Shown piece after piece: positions 41,098-48,139 of a DNA stretch of 63,322 bases. This DNA is from an uncultured Verrucomicrobiales bacterium (lineage in GTDB: Bacteria; Verrucomicrobiota; Verrucomicrobiia; Verrucomicrobiales; Akkermansiaceae). The DNA lies in NCBI GenBank assembly GCA_937916135.1, contig CALFTQ010000176.1, positions 1-63,322 of the forward strand, given 5' to 3'. Within the stretch, counting starts at the first letter, position 1. Each line of letters opens with the position of its first letter. Both the position numbers and the translations under genes were made by a program. The notes beneath the pieces are model-generated. The model saw nothing but the letters and a program-made list of their open reading frames with translations, was not told the DNA's origin and ran no database searches.

Positions 41098-42417
41098 TCA
41101 CGCGTCGGAGAGCATGAATTTCAGCTCAGCTTCGCATGTAATCTCTCCATTTACCAGACAGCGGCCCGTGGCCATACCGATGGCCCCGCGCATCTTGGTG
41201 AGCTCTGTTTCGATGATGAGCACATCCCCCGGAACCACGGGGCGGCGCCACTTCACCTTGTCGCAGCTCATGAAGTAGCCGATCTTGCCCATGTTTTCCG
41301 GCATGCGGAGCATGAGGATGGAGGCTACCTGGGCCATGGCTTCCACCTGCAGCACGCCGGGCATGACCGGGTGGCCGGGGAAGTGGCCCTGGAAGAACTG
41401 CTCGTTCATGGTCACGTTCTTCTGGCCGATGCACTTGCGGTCGCCCTCGAAATCGATGATGCGGTCCACCATGAGGAAGGGGTAGCGGTGCGGCAGGAGC
41501 TTCATGACCTCCAGCGTGTCGAGCACGGCTTCGCCACTGGGCAGGGTGATGGGCTTCGGACGCTTGGCTTCCATGCTCTCGTACTTCTGCTGCAGCTTGG
41601 CGGCCATCTGGGTGTTGATGCCGTGGCCGGGCATGATGGCAATCACATGGCCCATGATGCGGTGGCCGCAGAGGATGAAGTCGCCGATGAGGTCCATGGC
41701 CTTGTGGCGGGCGCATTCGTTGTGGAAGCGCAGGCCGCCGGCGCAGAGGTATTCCTCGCCCTTGATGACGATGGCATTATCCAGCGTGCCACCCTGGATG
41801 AGGCCTTTCTCCAGCAGCGGCTGGATATCCTCGTAGAAGCAGAACGTGCGGGAATTGGAAAGCTCCTTCTCGTAGGTCTCCGGGGTGATGACGCTGTCGA
41901 AGTACTGCGTCACGCGGCCGTTCGGCCCCACGGCGGTGAGGGAGATGCGGAAATCGCGGGAGGGCATGATGACGATGGTGGAGCCGTTCTTGTTTTCCAC
42001 CATGATGGGTTCGCGGATTTCCCAGACCTTCAGCGGGGCGTTCTGCTCCACGATGCCGGCCTTCTTGATCATCTCCACATAGGGCAGGGCAGAACCATCG
42101 CCGATGGGCGGTTCGTTCGCATCCATCTCAATGATGGCGTTGTCCACCCCCATGCCGGTGAGGGCTGAGAGGATGTGCTCCACGGTGTGCACCTTCACTG
42201 CACCATCTGCAATGGTGGTGGCGCGCTCCACTGCCTGCACTTTGGAGGCCGAGGCATCCAGGAAAGGCTTGTCCGGCAGGTCGATGCGGCGGAACTTGAA
42301 GCCCGTGTTCGGCTCAGCGGGTTTGATAATGAGCTTCACCGTCTGACCGGTGTGCAGCGATGTGCCCTCCAGGGTGGAGGTGCACTTGGCGAGGGTCTTT
42401 TGCATGCGTGTAGCCAT
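41098..42417 (-). CDS. LpxC-FabZ fusion (lipid A deacetylase / hydroxyacyl-ACP dehydratase)
   Basis: The 439-aa fused protein carries LpxC (residues ~1-285), which deacetylates UDP-3-O-acyl-GlcNAc, and FabZ (~300-439), which dehydrates hydroxyacyl-ACP. LpxC keeps HTVEHILSAL and the zinc site FHNECARHKAMDLIGD. FabZ keeps LLPHRYPFLMVDRI and GHFPGHPVMPGVLQVEAMAQ. Such fusions are known from Bacteroidota and some Verrucomicrobiota and balance lipid A against fatty-acid flux. ATG at 42417 chosen; 42441 and 42405 are alternatives. Confidence 0.95.
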   Translation of the reverse strand: MATRMQKTLAKCTSTLEGTSLHTGQTVKLIIKPAEPNTGFKFRRIDLPDKPFLDASASKVQAVERATTIADGAVKVHTVEHILSALTGMGVDNAIIEMDANEPPIGDGSALPYVEMIKKAGIVEQNAPLKVWEIREPIMVENKNGSTIVIMPSRDFRISLTAVGPNGRVTQYFDSVITPETYEKELSNSRTFCFYEDIQPLLEKGLIQGGTLDNAIVIKGEEYLCAGGLRFHNECARHKAMDLIGDFILCGHRIMGHVIAIMPGHGINTQMAAKLQQKYESMEAKRPKPITLPSGEAVLDTLEVMKLLPHRYPFLMVDRIIDFEGDRKCIGQKNVTMNEQFFQGHFPGHPVMPGVLQVEAMAQVASILMLRMPENMGKIGYFMSCDKVKWRRPVVPGDVLIIETELTKMRGAIGMATGRCLVNGEITCEAELKFMLSDA

Positions 42418-42578
42418 AACTCGTACATGCATAATACACACTTTCCCTGCCTTTGTGAAGTAAAATCTAGCTTTTTCGCCAAGTTAGTTTGTGGGGAATG
42501 CAGAATTCGCGCGCGCAAAGCAGAAAAAGCTTGCCAAAACCGCTCTGCGGGTGTACCTTTCCAGACCGCTTATTTTCT

Positions 42579-43874
42579 ATGTCGTATCACGTCACAGCCG
42601 CACTTGTCATTTTCCTCATTACTTATGCGCTGATTGTCTCCGAGAAGGTGCAGCGCACGGTTATTGCTCTGTTCGGCGCCATGCTCATGGTGCTTGGCGG
42701 GGTTATCAGCCAGCAGCAGGCTATTGAGCACATCGATTTCAATACGCTGGCGCTGCTCATCGGCATGATGATTCAGGTGCTGGTGCTCAGCAAGACCGGC
42801 GTGTTCCGTTTCCTTTCCGTGTGGGCGGCTCAGAAGACGAATGGCAACCCGGTGGCGTTGCTTATTGCGCTATCGGTGATGGTGGCAGTCTGCTCCGCTT
42901 TTCTGGACAACGTGACCACGGTGCTGCTCACTGTGCCGATTACCTTCACTCTGACCAAGGATCTCAAAATTTCGCCGCTGCCTTTCGTTATAGCGCAGAT
43001 TCTGGCATCCAACATAGGCGGCACCTGCACCATGATTGGCGACCCGCCCAACATCATGATTGCCAGCCAGGTGAAGGAACTGAGCTTTAATGATTTCATT
43101 ATCAATCTTTTCATTCCCTGTCTGATTTCCTTCGTGCTGACGGTGGCGATTCTGATTTTCTTGTACCGCAAGGAATTTGCCAAGGTGAGCAAGAATCACA
43201 ACCGCATCATGAACATCAAGCTCTCGGGGCTCATCCGCAGTCCGCGGCTGCTGTGGCGCTGCCTGTTTACGCTGGCCTTCACGATACTGCTGTTCTGCAG
43301 TCACGGACTCATTCCCCACTGGGGGCTTGAGAGTGGCACCATTGCGGTGACCGGTGCCTCCCTGCTGCTGCTGCTCACCATGCCCGACCGCGAGAAAGCG
43401 CTGGAGCTCATCCTGTCCAAGGTGGAGTGGACCACCATCTTCTTCTTCGTGGGCCTGTTTGTGCTGGTGGGTGGCCTGGAGGTGAACGGCATCATCAACT
43501 GGATGGCCGCGCAGACCATGCAGCTCACCGGTGGAGAGCCGGTAGCCACCACCATGAGCGTGCTCTGGCTCAGCGCCATCATGAGCGCCTTTGTGGATAA
43601 CATCCCCTTTGTGGCCACCATGATTCCGCTGGTGCAGGATATGGGCGCCATGGGTTATGCCAATCTGGAGCCCCTCTGGTGGGCGCTCTCCCTGGGGGCC
43701 TGCCTTGGCGGCAATGGCACCGTCATCGGCGCCAGTGCGAATGTGGTGGCCCTGGGCCTGGCCCGCCAGCATAACCTGCGTGTGAGCTTCATGCAGTACT
43801 TCGTCATCGGTTTCCCGCTCATGCTCATGAGTGTCGGGATTTCCGCCATCTACCTCTGGCTGCGGTATTTGTAA
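42579..43874 (+). CDS. NhaD/ArsB-type ion transporter
   Basis: The 431-aa protein has ~11 membrane helices and the ion-transporter superfamily signatures NIGGTCTMIGDPPNIMI (~150) and AFVDNIPFVATMIP (~335), as in NhaD Na+/H+ antiporters, ArsB and P-protein relatives. The substrate cannot be told from sequence; Na+/H+ exchange is most likely for this branch. ATG 42579 begins the first helix. A terminator follows. Confidence 0.88.
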   Translation: MSYHVTAALVIFLITYALIVSEKVQRTVIALFGAMLMVLGGVISQQQAIEHIDFNTLALLIGMMIQVLVLSKTGVFRFLSVWAAQKTNGNPVALLIALSVMVAVCSAFLDNVTTVLLTVPITFTLTKDLKISPLPFVIAQILASNIGGTCTMIGDPPNIMIASQVKELSFNDFIINLFIPCLISFVLTVAILIFLYRKEFAKVSKNHNRIMNIKLSGLIRSPRLLWRCLFTLAFTILLFCSHGLIPHWGLESGTIAVTGASLLLLLTMPDREKALELILSKVEWTTIFFFVGLFVLVGGLEVNGIINWMAAQTMQLTGGEPVATTMSVLWLSAIMSAFVDNIPFVATMIPLVQDMGAMGYANLEPLWWALSLGACLGGNGTVIGASANVVALGLARQHNLRVSFMQYFVIGFPLMLMSVGISAIYLWLRYL

Positions 43875-43900
43875 AGCATTTCATTGCGCACATTGCAGGA

Positions 43901-43935
43901 AAAAGGGGCTCGTGCACCAGGCACCGGCCCCTTTT
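43901..43935 (+). terminator. Terminator of the NhaD-like gene
   Basis: AAAAGGGGC (43901-43909) pairs with GCCCCTTTT (43927-43935); the loop can form a further short stem (TGCACC/GGCACC region). Confidence 0.8.
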
Positions 43936-44005
43936 CTGTCTCTATCCTGCCAACAGACCTGCGAATCCCGGACGCGCACAGAGTAGAAAAAACAAAAAAT
44001 GAGAA

Positions 44006-44040
44006 TTCCTGCAAAAACAACGCCCGACTGGTACTATATA
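44006..44040 (+). promoter_or_regulatory. Island promoter-like motif, copy 1
   Basis: TTCCTGCAAAAA (44006-44017), 14 bp, then TACTATATA (44032-44040). The same words with identical spacing recur at 46981-47015, and both copies are preceded by AAAAAATGA three bases earlier. It opens the ankyrin island, 95 bp before the first small ORF. Confidence 0.6.
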
Positions 44041-44134
44041 TAAGTGAAAGGCAAGCATGAGAAACCATTAGCCTAAAGGCTAGTATAGCGTTCATCATGT
44101 ATCTGGTCTCTCAGCAGAGGTTGGAGGTTTTTAT

Positions 44135-44317
44135 ATGTCCATCAAAATATGGCTGTCTCTTTGTTTATTTCATCATAGTTTTTCCGCTCATGCAGATGCC
44201 CATTGGCATTTCTTCGGCCTGCAACAGACATTTTCCGGTATCTCCGCTCCAGGATTCACCAGGCTCCCATTTCTGTCCCAAATAGGTGAACATCGAAATA
44301 GTTTGCAGAGAAAATGA
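44135..44317 (+). CDS. Possible small secreted peptide, 60 aa
   Basis: A strong GGAGG (44123-44127) stands 7 bp before the ATG, and the promoter-like motif lies just upstream. The N-terminus (MSIKIWLSLCLFHHSFSAHA) looks like a short signal peptide. The rest is His/Phe-rich and ends basic. No homologue recognised; a real peptide is plausible but unproven. Confidence 0.4.
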   Translation: MSIKIWLSLCLFHHSFSAHADAHWHFFGLQQTFSGISAPGFTRLPFLSQIGEHRNSLQRK

Positions 44318-44445
44318 TTCTTTCTTGAATTTTTGTGGAGGACCTTGCCCAATTGGAAAAAAATCAAAATTGATGTAATATTTGCATGGAAAGGAGGCTA
44401 TATATAGATGAACCCTTTTGTAGTGCTATGTGTAGTAAGGAAGAT

Positions 44446-44964
44446 ATGTACATGGAGGCTGAGCCTGAGGCGGCTTTCCCGGTAAACCATTTTTGTGCTT
44501 TTGGTTCTGAGCGTTGTTTCGTTTTCCCCCGCGAGGTGCTGGAGCGTCTGCGTGCGCGTGTTGTGCCGGCAGATGTAACCGACCTGTGCGCCGCTGCGGC
44601 TGGGGGAGATGCTGAGAAGGTGCGTGAGTTGCTTGAGGCGGGGGGAGAGGTGAATGCCCCGGATGAATTCGGCTCCGCGGCTTTGCACCGGGCGATTGTG
44701 CAGAACCGGACGGAGGTGGTGGAGCTGTTGTTGAATCACCCGCAGATTGATGCCCGGCGGGTGGATGACGATGGCTTTGCCCCGATTCACCTGGCTGCTA
44801 TGCACGGGCATGTGGAGTGCATGCGGTTGCTGCTGGCAGATGCCGCTCTGGGGGTATCTGTGAATGATGTGGATGACAATGGCCGCAGCCCGCTCTATTA
44901 TGCCGTCATGGAGGAGCAGTTCGCGTGTGCGGAGTGGATTGCGTCCATCGGTGGTAAGGGCTGA
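44446..44964 (+). CDS. Ankyrin-repeat protein, 172 aa
   Basis: About four ankyrin repeats follow an ~45-residue N-terminal part; clear ones include G-x-A-A-L-H-R-A-I and GFAPIHLAAMHGHVECMRLLL. No signal peptide is seen. The start is uncertain. In-frame ATGs lie at 44386, 44428 and 44446; AAGGA just before 44446 supports it. A stronger AAGGAGG (44391-44397) instead serves an out-of-frame 25-codon ORF starting at 44408 that overlaps this gene's beginning. First ankyrin gene of the island. Confidence 0.75.
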   Translation: MYMEAEPEAAFPVNHFCAFGSERCFVFPREVLERLRARVVPADVTDLCAAAAGGDAEKVRELLEAGGEVNAPDEFGSAALHRAIVQNRTEVVELLLNHPQIDARRVDDDGFAPIHLAAMHGHVECMRLLLADAALGVSVNDVDDNGRSPLYYAVMEEQFACAEWIASIGGKG

Positions 44965-45032
44965 CAATGCTGCATATGCGGTGCCGGCTAGGGGCACCGC
45001 CCTGGTCGGGCATGAAAAAAACGGGTGGCGAA

Positions 45033-45875
45033 TCAGGAACCCCGGTGAAGCCATTCCAAGGCGCGGGGGCAGGGGGCACCGGCGTAGAAGCTGCGCAGCA
45101 CTTCGGCCGTAAACTCGGGGCTGGGGGCTACGGCCTGGTACACGGTCATGCAGGTGCGGAGCTTGGCGGCATCTGTGGCCCCCATTATATGCCTTATGTC
45201 TGCTCCCGTGTGCCGGAGCAGGGTGCGCGATGCTTCCTGAAGTCGGGGACCCAGTTGCGGGTGTTTCATATAGTGGTGGGCTTCCGCCGGGGTGCTCAGG
45301 CCGTAGGTAAAGGCTTGTTCGCTGCGGGCGAATTCGCGTGGTGTGGGGAAGATATACCACATCCAGTGGGTGAGCTTGCGGCCGGCGGCCAGTTCACGCA
45401 GGGCCCGGGTGTAGGCTCCGCCTGCATCCTGGGCGTTGATGAAGCGCTGCAGGTCGGTTTCTGCCATGTAGTCCTGTGTGTCAGGGCAGGGGGCTGCCGG
45501 GAACAGGCGCTCCAGAGCCGTGTTGAAGATTGAGCCTGGCGCCAAAGCACTGAACAGGGTGAGGCTGCTGCGTATCTGCTCAGTTGCGGGGCTTTCGGGC
45601 ACCAGTGCCTTGCGGGCATGCTGCAGCAGGGCGTGCGTGGCTTGGCGCAGGTGCTGGCCCAGTACTGGGTGGTTCAGAACCTCCTCTGCTTCATAGCGGT
45701 TGCTCAGTGCCGGGGTGTTGCTCAGTTCTGCGGCACCTGTTCCCCCCAGCCGGGGGAAGGTGTACCACAGCCAGGAGTGGCAGATCTTTCCGGTGTTCAG
45801 GTCGTGTATCGCGGTGTTGGGGCTGCTGCCGGTGGCGTTCAGTGCCTGCAGCATGAGGGAAGTGGAGTCGGGCAT
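45033..45875 (-). CDS. Tandem DUF1810 protein, 280 aa
   Basis: Two DUF1810 domains lie head to tail. Each has S/T-x-x-W-x-W-Y-x-F-P (SWLWYTFPRLG ~34-44; HWMWYIFPTPREF ~169-181), a Y-x-x-E-A-x-x-x-x-x-H-P-x-L-G stretch, and ends in a P-C-P-segment. The family is usually a single ~140-aa domain of unknown, probably enzymatic, function. It is the only minus-strand gene in the island. Confidence 0.8.
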   Translation of the reverse strand: MPDSTSLMLQALNATGSSPNTAIHDLNTGKICHSWLWYTFPRLGGTGAAELSNTPALSNRYEAEEVLNHPVLGQHLRQATHALLQHARKALVPESPATEQIRSSLTLFSALAPGSIFNTALERLFPAAPCPDTQDYMAETDLQRFINAQDAGGAYTRALRELAAGRKLTHWMWYIFPTPREFARSEQAFTYGLSTPAEAHHYMKHPQLGPRLQEASRTLLRHTGADIRHIMGATDAAKLRTCMTVYQAVAPSPEFTAEVLRSFYAGAPCPRALEWLHRGS

Positions 45876-45991
45876 GGCAGGGTGTATAACACGTAATGGG
45901 GCCGATGGTCAAGAATTTTTAAAGAAATGCATTTTTCTGAAAAAAAAGGCCACTCTGCGCTGTTATATATATATATGTTGGAGAGGTCGCA

Positions 45992-46036
45992 ATGTATGCA
46001 GACCTCGTGAACCCCTTACTACTCGAAGAAACGTGA
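45992..46036 (+). CDS. Possible 14-aa leader peptide
   Basis: ATG at 45992 is preceded by GGAGAGG with 5-bp spacing. The frame encodes MYADLVNPLLLEET and its TGA overlaps a GTG in GTGA (46033-46036), where the next gene can start. This would couple the weakly started downstream gene to the leader. AT-rich TATATATATATA lies just upstream. Confidence 0.4.
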   Translation: MYADLVNPLLLEET

Positions 46037-46584
46037 CTCTGGTAATACATCCCAAGGATAATACGACCCTGATGCTGCAAATGTTGTATGAAGGGTCGGA
46101 GCTGCAGTTGATTACTGCGCCGCTTTCTCGCCGGCAGATGCGCCGCTGCATCCGGAATACCGGTGCGCAGGAGCGCATCTTCCTGCTGGGCCATGGCTCT
46201 GCTGCCGGTTTGCTTTATCGGTCGGCTGAGGAGGAGGCTGCTTTCTCGGGGCTCATCATCTCCCATGCGCATGCTTTCCCTTTGCGCCGGCATGGGGCGA
46301 ATCTGGTGGGAATCTGGTGCAATGCTGTGGATTTTGCGCGAAAGGAGAGTCTGCATGGCTTGTTCAGCGGCATGATTATTTCCGAGTTGGAGGAGGCCCG
46401 CGAGTATGGCGTTTACACTACGCAGGAAGAACTGAACTGTGAAAATGTGAACCTGGCGAAAAATCTGCGTTTCCTGTTGGATGCGCAGGTGCCTCTGTGC
46501 GATATCCCTGCCCGCTTGCAGGAGCTGGATGAGTCGGATTCGGAGCTGACCCGGTTTAATTACAAGAATTTCTTTTATTTGTGA
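46033..46584 (+). CDS. Small protein with HG...C pair, possible clan CD peptidase-like fold
   Basis: The ~183-aa product starts at GTG 46033 (coupled to the leader) or ATG 46072. A strand ending in LLGHG (His54-Gly55) and another ending in LVGIWCNA (Cys96), 42 residues later, recall the His-Gly/Cys arrangement of caspase, gingipain and CHAT peptidases. Activity is inference only. The following FSGMIISELEEA stretch looks conserved in style. It lies among ankyrin and Sel1 genes. Confidence 0.65.
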   Translation: MTLVIHPKDNTTLMLQMLYEGSELQLITAPLSRRQMRRCIRNTGAQERIFLLGHGSAAGLLYRSAEEEAAFSGLIISHAHAFPLRRHGANLVGIWCNAVDFARKESLHGLFSGMIISELEEAREYGVYTTQEELNCENVNLAKNLRFLLDAQVPLCDIPARLQELDESDSELTRFNYKNFFYL

Positions 46585-46645
46585 GCTCCCGGTGGGGGAA
46601 TGCAGTATTGCGAATGAATTGATAATAATTAGTACAACTACACTT

Positions 46646-46741
46646 ATGAAAAAACTATGTAAGCAGAAGAAACGTGGCTTCATCTGGGGCCTGGGGGTGG
46701 ATGCGCTTTGTATCCCGTGCGGATGCTTTGCCAGTAGCTGA
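46646..46741 (+). CDS. Possible Cys-rich small peptide, 31 aa
   Basis: ATG AAA AAA start, a basic N-terminus (MKKLCKQKKRG), then a hydrophobic part with three cysteines (LCIPCGCF). No Shine-Dalgarno is evident. It could be a fragment of a larger gene. Confidence 0.25.
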   Translation: MKKLCKQKKRGFIWGLGVDALCIPCGCFASS

Positions 46742-46980
46742 ATCGACTCTCTGAAACAGCCTGTTGATGAAGGCGCTTGTTCGAAGTAATCTGCTGTGAG
46801 GCAAAGAGATGTGGGCCAGCGGTGGGTTTCCGGACTGTTGCGTGACTTCCGGGCCCGGGCCAGGATTGACGTCCCCCTCCCCTCAGAATGAAACGGAAAT
46901 AGTCTGAATCATCTGCCGCTTTGCTTGTGACCTGCGCGTTTCCGTAGAATCTGCCGCGGGGCCCTGAGAAAAAATGATTT

Positions 46981-47015
46981 TTCCTGCAAAAAGTAAGCAG
47001 GAAATCTACTATATA
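46981..47015 (+). promoter_or_regulatory. Island promoter-like motif, copy 2
   Basis: TTCCTGCAAAAA (46981-46992), 14 bp, TACTATATA (47007-47015), as in copy 1. It precedes the Sel1-like gene at 47185 by 170 bp. Confidence 0.6.
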
Positions 47016-47184
47016 GATCTGAGAAGAAACGGTGTGCCAGGAGCGGCACCTCACCATATCAACCTGAACCCCACATATAAAATGTTACCCGGAAACTGAT
47101 CTCTTTGGTGCAGCCGTGCGTGTTTATGAGGCACGTGCTGCTGAGGAGCAGGGAATATTTCGCGCAGAACGGAGGAATGATTCA

Positions 47185-47640
47185 ATGAAGACAGATGTGA
47201 TAGCATGTGATGATAATATACATAATACCCCCCACGGTAGTGGTGGGGGCGCCATGGCCGGCTCCGGCGCAGTCCCGTTCACGCCGCGGCCGATTGTAAG
47301 CTGTACTCATGAAAAGGCTGTAGAAAAGAAGGTCGCACAACCGGACTTTGCCCGCGGAGATGAAATAGCCCGGCTGGTGGTGCTGGCGCGCAGGTGCTGG
47401 AGCGGTGATGATGGTGAGCAGGATTGGGAGAAAAGCGCTGCGTATTACCGCACGGCGGCACAGTTGGGTTCGGACTATGCTAAGTACATGTATGCTAAAA
47501 TGTGCTATGAGGGTATCGGGGAGGCTGCCAATCCGGAGTTTGCGATAACTTTGTGCGCTTCGATTTCCTGGTGGCGTCATTCCATAGCTGCTCGTCTGAT
47601 TCGTCTGGATGCAAAACGGAGGAGTAAATATGCAATGTGA
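47185..47640 (+). CDS. Sel1-repeat-containing protein, 151 aa
   Basis: GGAGG at 47171-47175 supports the ATG at 47185. The first ~60 residues are low-complexity and disordered in style. Residues ~85-115 hold one Sel1-like repeat (K-S-A-A-Y-Y-R-T-A-A-Q-L-G-S-x-Y-A-K-Y-x-Y-A). Sel1 repeats mediate protein contacts. The last 11 bases overlap the next gene. Confidence 0.7.
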   Translation: MKTDVIACDDNIHNTPHGSGGGAMAGSGAVPFTPRPIVSCTHEKAVEKKVAQPDFARGDEIARLVVLARRCWSGDDGEQDWEKSAAYYRTAAQLGSDYAKYMYAKMCYEGIGEAANPEFAITLCASISWWRHSIAARLIRLDAKRRSKYAM

Positions 47641-48139
47641 ATTCATGGACGGTGGATTGACCATAGCCTTGCCTCTGGTGCTCCAGGTGCTGCGCTTGCT
47701 GCTGGGCGGGTGGAAACGCCCCCAGGAATGGCACCGGGTTGCCGATGAAAATACGGATTTTGATGATGATATATACCAGACGGAATATGATGGCGAGCGG
47801 GTGTATGCCTGGGTATCTCTGGATGCCCAGGCGGGTGATTGGTGTATCATGGCCGGCAGCATTGTGGCCGGTATAACCGGGTCGTATGCGAGGGTGCTGG
47901 ATGTTTTGAACTCGGAGAATGCAGTGCACCGGCGTGCTTCCTTTTTCCTGCAGCCTCAATCTGAATGGCTGTTGTGCAAGCTTTGCGTGCCTGTGAACGG
48001 CAGCGCGCCTGAGCCTGCCCTGAAGGAGGCGCTGATGACGGAGGCCGCCAGGCTGTATGTGCAGCTTCTACTGAAAATCAGGCCGCTGGTGGCGGCGCAA
48101 AATAATAGCAATTTCCAGAATGAAACAGATGCATGCTGA
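47630..48139 (+). CDS. Hypothetical protein, 169 aa (perhaps YbjN/secretion-chaperone-like)
   Basis: GGAGGAG 5 bp before ATG 47630 decides the start. The order helix, three strands (DGERVYAWVSLD; WCIMAGSIVAG), helix, strands, long C-terminal helix is compatible with the YbjN/type III chaperone fold, but similarity is weak. It sits between a Sel1 gene and a large ankyrin gene and overlaps both, so it could be a binding partner of one of them. Confidence 0.6.
   Translation: MQCEFMDGGLTIALPLVLQVLRLLLGGWKRPQEWHRVADENTDFDDDIYQTEYDGERVYAWVSLDAQAGDWCIMAGSIVAGITGSYARVLDVLNSENAVHRRASFFLQPQSEWLLCKLCVPVNGSAPEPALKEALMTEAARLYVQLLLKIRPLVAAQNNSNFQNETDAC

Larger units (their letters stand above)
46585..47184. 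other. 600-bp intergenic segment of the island
   Basis: Contains a small ORF (46646-46741), a GC-rich middle part with no recognisable gene, and the second promoter-like motif (46981-47015). The GC-rich part (46740-46960) shows GGGCCCGGGCC palindromes. Nothing else supported. Confidence 0.5.

Noticed and set aside
46680..47057. Minus-strand frame in the island gap
   Set aside because: No ribosome-binding site, odd composition, and it spans the shared promoter motif.
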